Shown piece by piece: positions 25,440-36,000 of a DNA stretch of 64,000 nucleotides. The notes beneath the pieces are model-generated. The model saw nothing but the letters and a program-made list of their open reading frames with translations, searched no databases and was not told the origin of the DNA. Source of the DNA: Oasisia sp. SBJ-2009 (lineage: Eukaryota; Annelida; Polychaeta; Sabellida; Siboglinidae); assembly GCA_964017155.1 (NCBI GenBank), contig OZ024863.1:47814519-47878518 (forward strand), written 5' to 3'. How positions within the stretch are numbered: the stretch's first letter is position 1; every line of letters starts with the position of its first letter. The position numbers and the translations under genes were made by a program.

Positions 25440-25862
25440 TTAATAGATGTCTAGACCTACGTCATATGTCAACATTATTAAAGAGGGAGCCATATGTCGA
25501 CGCGGTATCACCGAATTGACCACACAGAGGTTGTTAACAAAACACTGATACCCACATATTCGTGCATACAATTTCCACCACAAAGTCGATAATTCTGGTT
25601 TTCGCGGCGATATGACGATTAGTTATCGAGGAATGGACGCTGGCACTTCGGACTGATTGCAGAAGTGTGAGGCGGAACTCCCCAGAAAGGTATCACGCGG
25701 GTGTATCTTGGTAGGCGCTAAGCGTTGACTAATACAGGCTATCGGCGAGGAACACATGAGCCGATGAGTCACTGATTTGTGAAGTGTTGGTCTACCGCAC
25801 AGGTGTCATAACAAACACTGGCAGCTGACACGATGAGAACTAACTAAACGGTATAGGATAGA
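25440..25862. other. Intergenic, nothing recognised
   Basis: Unique-looking sequence without a recognisable gene or repeat. Confidence 0.4.
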
Positions 25863-25865
25863 AGC

Positions 25866-25893
25866 AAAAGCAGCAGCAGCAGCAGCAGCAGCA

Positions 25894-25958
<65 letters not shown>

Positions 25959-26470
25959 AGCGGCAGCGGCAGCGGCAGAAGCAGCAGCAGCAGCAGCACC
26001 AGCAGCAGCAGCAGCAACAACAACAACAGCACCAGCAGCAGCAGCAGCAGAAAAAGAAGCGGAAGAGGAAGAACAAGCGATAGAGAAAGGGAAACATGAA
26101 GAGGAAAAAGAGAAAGAGAAAAAGCGGAAGATGAAGAGGACGAAGAAGAAGACGAGAAAGGGGAAGAAAAGAAAGAGCAAGAGGAACATGAAGAGGAATA
26201 AGAAGAAGAGGTGAAGAAGTAGACAAATATAAAGAAAAAGAAGAAGAAGAGAAAGAGGATTAGAAGAAGAACAGAAAGAGGAAGACGATGAGAAAGAGGA
26301 AGAGGAAGAGGAAGAAGAAGAGAAAGAAGAGGAAGAAAATGAAGAAGAGAAAGAGGAAAAAGAAGCAAAGGCAGTAGCAGAAGAGGAGGAGGAGAAAGAA
26401 GAAGAAGAAACAGAAGTACAAGTAGAAGATGCAGCAACAACGATAAGAACAGCAGCAGCACAGAGCAAGA
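25866..26470. repeat. (CAG)n-(CGG)n followed by AG-rich polypurine
   Basis: CAG units, then about 21 CGG units (about 25894-25957), then mixed CAG/CAA units to about 26050, then some 420 bp of AAG/GAG-rich purine sequence. Minus-strand frames here (poly-Ala, Ser/Phe/Leu) are repeat translations. Confidence 0.95.
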
Positions 26471-26674
26471 GCCACATACAAAGTACTAGCTCTGCTGTTG
26501 ACATGGCATGATGTACGGGGACGAGGTCAGGTCACTTGATAATGCATTGACAGACGATGGGCTGACTGATGACATCAGCAGGGGAGTGGCCGTATCGTGA
26601 CGATAGTGTATGCTGCTCGGGGTGATGAGGTCGCACTTACAGGCTGAAGCACTGGGTGATGAGATCATAGCAGG

Positions 26675-26960
26675 AGTGCACTGAGTGATGCCGTCGTGAG
26701 AGGATGCATTGAGTGATGCCGTCGTGAGAGGATGCACTGAGTGATGCCGTCGTGAGAGGATGCATTGAGTGATGCCGTCGTGAGAGGATGCATTGAGTGA
26801 TGCCGTCGTGAGAGGATGCATTGAGTGATGCCGTCGTGAGAGGATGCACTGAGTGATGCCGTCGTGAGAGGATGCATTGAGTGATGCCGTCGTGAGAGGA
26901 TGCACTGAGTGATGCCGTCGTGAGAGGATGCACTGAGTGATGGTGTCGTGGGAAGATGCA
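26675..26960. repeat. 28-bp minisatellite
   Basis: About ten units of 28 bp around TGATGCCGTCGTGAGAGGAT with a C/T variant (GCACTGAG or GCATTGAG). Edge copies near 26660 and 26945-26990 are degenerate. Confidence 0.95.
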
Positions 26961-27344
26961 GTAAGCGCCGATCTCAAGAGAGTGCACTGGGTGAAGAAGT
27001 TTTGAGAGGACGCGTTGTGTATAAACTAATTAGACAATGAACGGTGTCGTTTTAAATAATTTAATTGAACTAAAACTAAAAATGCAATCAAACATATCGT
27101 GCTAGTCATACCGGAATCCAATGTTGTTAATTCGTATGCCACTTCATTATGTCATGCTATACAGAGTTTAGCTGCTAGCACTGGACGATGAAGCAACGAT
27201 AACATAACTATAATTAATTAGATACGGATGTGAATCGTCAAAATAATCTCCTAGGCTCAAACCGACCAACACTGTCGATATGGACACAGGCAACTAGCCG
27301 GTGCCTCGCTTGGAGATGATGTAAGACCACAATAAGGTGTTCAT

Positions 27345-27760
27345 CCGCCATTACCCATGCGACCAAAAAAGTACCCTATAAAAACAGCATTATGCAGGTT
27401 ATCTGAATTTCTGTGAGCACATAAGCAGTGTGGAGTGAGTAGAATTGTTGTGTGTGTGTGCAGCATGGCATCAGAGCTGTCAAATCATGACAGCTGTCAG
27501 TCGGTGCATTTCTGCGTACTAATACAGTTGTCATTTTGCTTGGTGGTGTAATCAGGGGCAATCCGTGGGTGGGTGGTTCAAGCAGAAATGGAGGGGTGTA
27601 AGATTTGAAAGAAGTTTGTGGGAGCCTGAGGTGTTAAAAGTTCACGAATTATTCACTGAACCTCTGTCTATGGAGGGTAAATATGCTGTAAAATTGTCAA
27701 TAACAGATCTCATCAAGATTAGTAGGAAATGTAGGAAACGTAATAATGGTCGCCTATAAA
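27345..27760 (+). mobile_element. Dispersed repeat family A, copy 1
   Basis: About 415 bp, homologous to 31773-32142 and 40315-40700. Shared blocks include TATGCAGGTT, TGAATTTCTGTGAG, GAGCTGTCAAAT, GACAGCTGTCAGTC and AATGGTCGCCTATA. The ends CCGCCATTA and TAATGGYCGCC form short imperfect inverted termini, as in a MITE. Non-coding. Confidence 0.75.
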
Positions 27761-27789
27761 AAATGCAAATGTGGTCTGACTCCAGATGT

Positions 27790-29600
27790 ACAGTAGCCCA
27801 GCCCTGTTCACACCCTGCCTGGACATTCCTTCGCTCGTTGGGAGGTCCTCGCGTGCATCCTGTGGCTATCGGCCGCGGACACCGCGTCAACGTAGAGTTT
27901 ACCACGTGCGAACTTCGCAGAACGGCGAAAATACATTTCGGGTTCCGCCGAAGAGAGTTATCAACACTGAGTGTTTATCACCGAGGCAGACTCTGACCCT
28001 CAGACGGAGCAGGAGTGGGTGGTAGTGGTACCACTGCGTGAGACGCGACGAGCGCATAGCAACAGCGACCGGGCCGGTGTTCACGTAATAAGCTGACTCG
28101 CTAAAATATTTTTAGAAAGTTGGAAATCATGGCTTCCTACGCAGGACGCCACACTGTTTCGTTTCCCCAAAACGAACTCTGTTAGAGTTTCACCTCGGAA
28201 TTGTATCAGATTCCTCATGTTTGTGCTGAATTGGGAAATCGAGACAAACAAAATGTATTTATTTATCAAACTAACGTACATTTTAGCTTTTTCAAGATTC
28301 CGGTCGGGATTCAGGAAAAAACTCGGGGATATAATATAAAATCATTTGTCAGAAAATAATTTGTCACATCATTCATTAAAATTTAACCATCTTGATAGAT
28401 TCTGATTTGAGTATGATAAGCACAATTATATTAATAGTGTTCAACACAATGTTTTTGAAGTTTACAAGGCGAACCATATCAGACTTCGACGTGGGAATCT
28501 TTCTACCTCGCTAGTTGCTACGTTTCCTACACACGACCTAGAGTGGACTCCCGTAACGGAGACGATACGGCAGTCATCAAACCCTAAAGCTTGTCTCGGA
28601 ATGACGGGAAAGAGACGAAGAGAGAGGAAGATTCATTGTCCTAATGTTTGTTATGACGCAGCCCCTGACGGTTCCAGTCCTAGTCGATCTGCTCAGTGTT
28701 GGCCGTGTGGTTTTTGTAATTCCAATGAGGCCACCGCCTCCTTTCTTTCATGCGCCAATCAGTCACTCGGCAGTCAGCTGAGTTGAACCTTTGGGCAGAT
28801 CCATTTACTGCCGCTTGTGCCGTATTTTATCGCACCGACGAGATGGAACGTCTCCCCACAGAAACGTCCATCGTTATTTTGGAATGAAGTGTACATTGTC
28901 ACCAGTTTGTCCTTATCGTGGGGATCTTAAACATAGTTGCAGGTGCAGTGATTGGTTTCACAGACTTTAAAGTGACATTAGAGTTACTCAATGGAGCTAC
29001 ACGTGTCTAGCATAGAGATCTCTCTCGCAGACGGTAATTAACCACTTCACGTCTCCTGCTGGGGTGTTGCAGTGTGTACGAAATCATTGACCTTTATCAG
29101 CCAAACAACAGATTGCATTTCTTTGAAAAGTGGTAACAGGATGCCTTACGTGACTGTTTCTGTATGTGCAACTTCTGTGTGGTAGAGCAATCTTGTCCCG
29201 GAAGTGACTGTCGGTGTAGCACGAAATATGTTCCTATCAATCATCGTTGCATCAGTAATATCATTGTCACTGGCGTCGGAACATGGTGAATATTTGGGCA
29301 AATTATTGTCAAGAAATAGTTCTATTGTACCTCCAACCCGAGGCTATAATTATTCTATAGTTCATGCCTTTTTAAAGTCACGACTAAGATTTAGAAACTG
29401 TCTTAATTATGTAATTATCTGTATTTTGTACTTTTTGTGTATTTATTTATTATTATTTTATGAACACTGCAGACGAATTTCCATTCCGGGATGATAAAGT
29501 TTTCATTGTATTGCATTCTACTGAATTGTAAAAAAGCACTTTCAGGCACCTCACAAACCTCCAAAACAACCTAACTGAGGGCCACAAAACTATATGATTG
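27790..29600. other. Intergenic, no supported gene
   Basis: Mixed AT-rich and CpG-containing sequence. A short frame at 29228-29494 starts MFLSIIVASVISLSL, signal-peptide-like, but has no homology I recognise and ends in low-complexity hydrophobic residues. It is not called a gene. Confidence 0.35.
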
Positions 29601-29654
29601 GGGGGGGGGACTAATCATAACATGATTAGGGTTGGCTATGTTATAACCAACCCT

Positions 29655-29980
29655 CCACCCAAACTAGAACGTGGGAAGATTAAACATCGAAGGGCATTGA
29701 AGTTACCTTTGCTGCCTCGGCACTATTGACAATCAATTTTGTTTTGAAACTGGATGTTTTGTTTGCCATTTGAACGTGTTCCAAGCGGTATAATTTAAAT
29801 TGCGAACATTGTTCAGAGCTATAAAAAGTAACTAAGCACAAATTCACACAGAGTAAACTTTCAGCATATAAGATGCTGGAGGTTTACTCTGTGTGAATTT
29901 GTGATAAAAGAGGTAATATTAAATGACAAAAATAAAACCTAGGAGTTGGCACCCTTGTTTTAAAAATTGCGGACGCAACC
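29655..29980 (-). repeat. Dispersed repeat family B, copy 2 (minus), with hairpin
   Basis: Reverse complement of the 10655 and 56845 copies. It contains a 22-bp perfect inverted repeat (29837-29858 with 29882-29903) plus an inner CAGCAT/ATGCTG pair. The other copies have only partial equivalents of this hairpin. Confidence 0.7.
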
Positions 29981-29989
29981 ACTCCAAGC

Positions 29990-31200
29990 CCCCTATTCTG
30001 ATAAGGGGTGGGGCTTATCGTCTGTGTGAAATAGTTGGACACTTTGGGTGACGTTTCCTTTATCTACTTAGTTTCGTCGTCGTAAATAATTAATCAACTT
30101 CAACATATGCCTGATACAAGGATATCGTCAGCAACAATCATATATGTTGAATCAAAATATGCATGTGCATTATTATTGTTAATATAGGGCCTACATGTAT
30201 ACCCTTGCAGTGTGGCTAAAAAAAAAGAACTAGCTATACTACTAAGTCTAAACAATTTTTCTTCGTAATTTGCTGTGTAGATATAGGCCTACCTCTATTC
30301 AAAGGTTTCTTCGTAATTTACATCATGGCAAACGAAGTGTCCACTTGACTCGGCGAAGTAGCGGAGAGTTCCGCTCGTATCTGTGTGCACACAATCTGTT
30401 GCGCCAGTCTCACCAACCTGCTTTCGTTTTACAAAGAAAATGCCTATTTTGAACCACCACGAGTGGCGCTATATATTTAGAACAAACACTGACGCATGCA
30501 TGCATACACATATATCAAGGCGGAAGATGGTTGACTGTGTCAACATGCAGAAATTGGCTGAACTGTATCCTTTTTTATCACGCATACGTATCCTCATCTG
30601 TTGTAGACAAACAACGTGGCTATTACAGCCGCCTAAAACAAACAGGAACCACTTCAAATTGTTGCCATACGTAATAAGTTGCAAGACGATTATTCGCTTA
30701 AGATGTTTCTATGACTCACCCAGCCATCAGAGTTGCATAGCGAGAATATGCGAAGATGGCGGATGACAGCAAACCGATGGGGAGACGTAAAATACTAACC
30801 TGGATTCCGGCAGCGGGCGGTGGTAATACACACCGACTGTGTCAATATTAGTGCAGACACATATATTACGCAAGCAGATATACGAGGAAAGGAAGAGAGG
30901 TATGATAAATGACTGTAACAGTCACGCATCGGTGGATATACAATATGTGGACTTGTGGATGAGTCAATCGACACCCGACTGCGTTTTATGACCCCAGCAA
31001 ATGGTCAACGACTTCCGACTTGCAACTGTTTGAAATAATTTATTATTACTTACTGTATAGTAAACAGGGAAGAGGGAGTCAGCACCGATAAGTACGGCGT
31101 GCATACGTATACCACATTGGGCTTATTGGTTAGACGCGTCAGAAATACGACTACTATAATTATCTTCTCCACCACTTCCATTGCCTGTGTTATGTATTTG
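29990..31200. other. Intergenic, nothing recognised
   Basis: No gene or dispersed repeat was recognised. Short frames at 30270-30766 lack any known domain. Confidence 0.35.
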
Positions 31201-31476
31201 GTGCATATATATATATATATCACATGCACGGACGGACGCACGCACACGCGCACGCACGCACACGAACGCACGCACGCACTGACCCACATTTGCACACTTG
31301 CACGTACATGCGTACGTGCGTGCGTACGTACGTACGTACGTACGCGCACACGCACGCATCCACATACTTACGCACATCACTTCGATTGTCAGTGTTCTGT
31401 ATCGTTTGCATGCACGCACGCACACAGATGAACGCGCGGACGGACCCGCACTTCCACTCACGCACGTACGTACGCA

Positions 31477-31508
<32 letters not shown>

Positions 31509-31520
31509 CACACACACAAA
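31201..31520. repeat. (AT)n, (ACGC)n, (CGTA)n and (CA)n compound microsatellite
   Basis: Alternating purine-pyrimidine tetranucleotides (CACG, CGTA) and a final CA run, with a short non-repetitive island near 31375-31440. Cys/Arg/Val frames on both strands are repeat artefacts. Confidence 0.95.
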
Positions 31521-31611
31521 CGCATACTTCTTGAAGTCTGACTGTTGTTTGACTTCATACAGGCAGACTACCAATGGAGTCTGGACAGCATCGGTTTTGA
31601 CAGGAGGACAG

Positions 31612-31765
31612 AGCTAACCGATCACTCTAGGTGAGGCAAACATAACTAGTCGATCACAGTGGCGTTTGTTGTGGCAGGAAGGCAAGGGTAATCGATTATT
31701 ATAGTTTGTTGTTAGCCTAGCAAAACTGAGCTAGCCGATCACTCTAGGCCGGGAAGCCAACATAT
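31612..31765. repeat. Degenerate tandem around CGATCACTCTAGG
   Basis: GATCACTCTAGG occurs near 31620 and 31738 with diverged copies between (CGATCACAGTGGCG near 31653). It lies directly before family A copy 2. Confidence 0.5.
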
Positions 31766-31772
31766 GGGAAGT

Positions 31773-32142
31773 CCGCCATTAATAGTTCCCAATAGAAATA
31801 ACGTTATGCAGGTTGTTTGAATTTCTGTGAGGATTTGTTTAGTGTTGAGTGAGTATAAATTATATATTTATGGAGCATGGCACCAGGGCTGTCAAATCGT
31901 GACAGATGTCAGTCAGTATGTATGATTGGTGGTGCGATCCACCCAAATCAGCGTCTGGTTCTAGCAGAAATTAAGGGGTGTCTGGTTAGAGATTGGATTG
32001 TGTGAAAGTGATGTATTAGAATGTCACCAATTGTATACAGTAAGTTTGGGAATGAAGGTTAATTAATGTATGGACATGTGAATACCCCAGTAGGACAAAC
32101 TTGGCAGGAAATGAAATAAACCTTATAATGGCCGCCTATAGG
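31773..32142 (+). mobile_element. Dispersed repeat family A, copy 2
   Basis: Begins GTCCGCCATTAATAG and ends ATAATGGCCGCCTATA. The interior is collinear with the other copies (GTTATGCAGGTTGTTTGAAT; GGGCTGTCAAATCGTGACAG). Diverged, non-coding. Confidence 0.75.
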
Positions 32143-32199
32143 TCACTCAAATATATATCTTACATCAGCACCACTGGACCAGCGAGAACCAGTCGGTGC

Positions 32200-33092
32200 C
32201 ACATCGCCCAGTGACACGGAGGATGAGCTGCGGCTGGTCCGTGCGGGGGTCCGGGGATAGCCACTCGGGTCACTGAAGCGACGCATTGACACGCACATTT
32301 GTAGGCAATACAGTCTTCAAGATCTTCAAACGGCGTGAAGCCGTTTCCTGCATTGCGGCGATAAAACAGAGCGAGCGTGGTAGTAAATATACTGCGCCAT
32401 CAGCCGGGGACTGGACGAAGCCTTCCGCACCAACGGAGGCGGGGAATGAGTCGGTCTATGCCGGCCTATTCCCGCGGCTGATGTCAGCCCGCCCTGTCCC
32501 CAGCCCATGAGCGTGGGCGGCTTCACTCAAGGCGACCAACTCGGCGAGGACTTAAAGTCAAGTGGCGACCGACAGAGTGTCCCCAAGGCGTCAAGTGGCA
32601 CTGCTTGAGGGTGACTATAACCGGCCATTGTTACGGTTACGACTTACGACCGACGCAACCGTTCTCGGCTTCGCTTCTCGGCGGCACATCACATTATCGC
32701 GACTGCGCGCCACCCAGCGAGTGCCGATAGCGACACGGTCGAGCCAGCGCCGCCGCTGTCGGTCGCTGTTCGCCGCTCGCTCGCTCACTCGCTCCGTGCG
32801 TCCGTCGGCCGTGCACACATGACTCAGCCGGGCGCTCGGCTAGTAGATCAGCGGCACCAGTGAATGGGTGTGGATGGTGGATGGTGGACGACATCCATCG
32901 GCGTCTACCCAGTGCGTTGATACGACCCATATATGCGACCAGTGGCCATGCTGGCCGTAGGACTTATTACGTAAAGTCGCAATCGCGAATCTCCCGATGC
33001 GTGTGCCTGACACGTGCCGTGCGCGCGACTGTGTTATCGGCGCGTTGCGTTTGACCAGGCCGCCACCTCGCTCGGATATTACAACATTCCAC
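32200..33092 (+). promoter_or_regulatory. CpG-rich stretch upstream of the signal-peptide exon
   Basis: GC- and CpG-rich DNA with runs such as CGCTCGCTCGCTCACTCGCT near 32770, ending at the ATG at 33093. It is a plausible promoter and 5' UTR of the downstream gene. No TATA box or defined initiator is visible, so this is inference. Confidence 0.35.
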
Positions 33093-36000
33093 ATGTATCT
33101 GCTCAGCGTTATACTCCTGCTTGCGGCTCCCGTCTCAGGTGAGTGAATTACAAATGTACACGCCACGCCGCGTGAGTTATACCATCACGGAGGACACCGC
33201 TCTAGATAGAGAACACACGCCAGTCCGTCGTCAGGTTACAACATGATAAATCAGCAATTAATGCAACGATATTCATTACGGCTGTTGCCGCGCCGGCTAC
33301 AAGCATCGCTGCAAATATTCGCTCGTTGTTTGCGGTGATGCTGGCCGTGTATTATTGCGCCAGTGTTCGCCGCATCCCGGTGATGTAACTTGCAATAAGT
33401 TAGTCATCGGAATGTCTTATGCCAGTTGCCGGTTGCCATGCGGGACGAAATAAGCCGGGGTCTCACTCAAAGGGGCGATGACTTATTAATGAGGGCGGAC
33501 GAGGGCCAATCGATTAGTTTCGGCGGCAGGGAATGTATATATGTGTGAGTGCCGGCCGTCTGGGCGAGTCGGCGCGGTGAGTGATGGATTATGAACGTCT
33601 CACACGGCGAGTCTCCACCTGGCGGCCGTTTGATCTGTTTCTCGGAATAGCCGAGTTGAATGTCGTCTCGTTCGGCCCAGGCATTTGTCAGGATTGTGGG
33701 CGGGCGGGGAGGAGAAGGCGGGGAGGGAAGACGAGACGAGTCGGTGGAGGGCTCCCGGTTAACATGTGGGCTGGATGACAGGGATTCGGAAGGGGGGAGA
33801 TAGGGTTGGGGTGGTGGAGATAGACTTGGGACGTGGGAGAAGATATACCTAGAACTGGATATGCCTTGAAATGTGGGTGATGAAAGATTTGGCACGCGGG
33901 AGAAGAGAGACTTGGCCTATATGAGTAGGGTAAGAGATACTTTGGATGAGGGAGAAGAGCAAGTTGGGATGGGGACGAAGAGAGACTTGAGACAAGTGGG
34001 AGAAAAGAGACTTGGTGCAAGGGGCCGAAACAATTGGGACGGGGAGAAGAAAGAGAGTAGGGAGCACTGCAAAAAGAAACTTGGGAAGAATGAGAAATGA
34101 GACTCATGACGGGGGAGAAGAGAGACATGGGAAATTGGAGAATGGTTACTCGGGGCGTGGGAAGATCCCAGGCACGAGAGAGGAGAAAACAACTTATTTA
34201 TCAGGCCGAGTCAGTCTCGGACGCCGGGTCGCCCGCCACTCCACCCCGACGTGTCCGAATGCGACAGACGCTCGCCGTCCGAACATATCGCGTTACGACA
34301 TTATAATAGCGATAACATCGCGATACAACAGCGCCGCCGAACGGTCGCGTACACTGAGATAACAATACGTAAATATTATTACGTTTTTACACGGCGCAGA
34401 CCGACGACCCAGCTGTGCAAACAACGGCAACGCCGCCTGACCGCGACCGGGACCGGGCATAGCTGGGTGTCGGCTTACGCGGGCCGCCAGATCAGTGTTA
34501 CATCGGCGGCGCATTAATGCGAGATAACATCCACGTCACATTACCGACGGATAATTGCGGCACACAATTAGATCGACGATAAATCATTGTTTGATCCGCG
34601 CGCGTGGACCCATGCCAGTTCCGTTGTAGATCAAAGTCCCCCCCCCCCTCCGATAGATTAGTACGACATGTCTAGGTGATTTACGACGGCGCTACCGTTG
34701 ATGTATTATATGTTTGGAGCTGGCATCGGTTTACAGCGTCGACTTCGTGACATTTTCTCACCGACTGCACGGCGTGCCACTTCAAACCGCACCGACTGCC
34801 CCGAAAATATCGCGCCGACTTTTCTCGTTATTCGCGGCGTCGATCTACTCTCTACTACCGCCCTCTGGTGGTGGTACCGGACAACCTGTGCGGTCAGTAC
34901 CAGATGACCGGTCGCTGTCCACAATAACGGTGACAGTTGTAGTGGCAATCACAATACAACGACGCTGTCGCAGACGGAATCTGTCATACCAATCTACCAA
35001 AGGTCAGACTGGATGCGTCAGGATTCTAAGCTCGTGTTTTGTCAATAAATAAACAGTAAAATAGACCGCGTTTCACCACTCGAACGGGTCAAGGTTTTGG
35101 CACAGGAGAGAAATATGCAGTGCGTTCTGAAGATAGGCTTTTTGTGTGCGTTCTTGGTCCGTGCCCAGCCCTACAATCGTGGCTGATGAAAAGACCGACG
35201 GTGGAATGGGCGGGACCACATCAGTGGCGTGAGAAGATATTAGCGGGTGGTCTTTTTACACAAAGGACGATTCAAATAAAATACATGAATACACAAGTAA
35301 ACCATTTACATACTAAATGTTGATACAAAAATAGTAGAAATGATTGTCATCTAGAAAATGCATTATATTATAATTACTATCATTATTGCATGTTTTTCTA
35401 TTTGGGATTTGGAATTCATATTCCATTATGGACTATGGGCACTCGGGTTTATTTTTATAGCAGGTCATTTCCATTTGCCATCTGATCGCCTGATCAACGG
35501 ATCGGATTGTCGGCCCAGTAAAAGATAGCGTAATGTAAATCAATCTGCAGTCTGCGTTGAACTCGAAATCCAAAACGGCGACGTCACTATCTTTGACTGC
35601 GCGCAAGGGTTGATGGGAATGAAGTATCAGTTCAGTGGACTACATCGGGATAGAGATGAAGAAAAATGAACAATTATAGAACCCTGTGCACAGTCCAGAG
35701 TCGACCCAGCGAACACTTCGACGTTGTGACAACGTTGCTACGACGTTACATATTGATCATCGTTATAAAGTGACTGCAACGCAGTTGTGACGTAATTATA
35801 TAGACTCCCATCTATGTTGCGACAACGTAGTTAAATGACGTTGTGAAACTACCTTTTAACGATCAATGCACAACCCCACGATGACGTTGTGAAGTGACGT
35901 TGCTGCAACGTAACTGTGACGTAATTATACAGACTCCCATTTACATTGCGAAAACATAGTGATATGACGTTGTGAGATGACTTTCCAACAACCAGTTTGA

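Noticed and set aside
25806..26504. Minus-strand 232-codon poly-Ala/Ser frame
   Set aside because: CAG/CGG and polypurine repeat translation.
26690..26945. CRISPR-like regular repeats
   Set aside because: Units are contiguous without unique spacers and the DNA is animal nuclear; it is a minisatellite. The same applies to the other arrays.
26486..26977. 163-codon minus-strand frame with SRRHHSVHPLTTASL repeats
   Set aside because: Translation of the 28-bp minisatellite.
29228..29494. Small secreted protein starting MFLSIIVASVISLSL
   Set aside because: Only the hydrophobic start is suggestive; the rest is unassignable and no splice or poly(A) context supports a gene.
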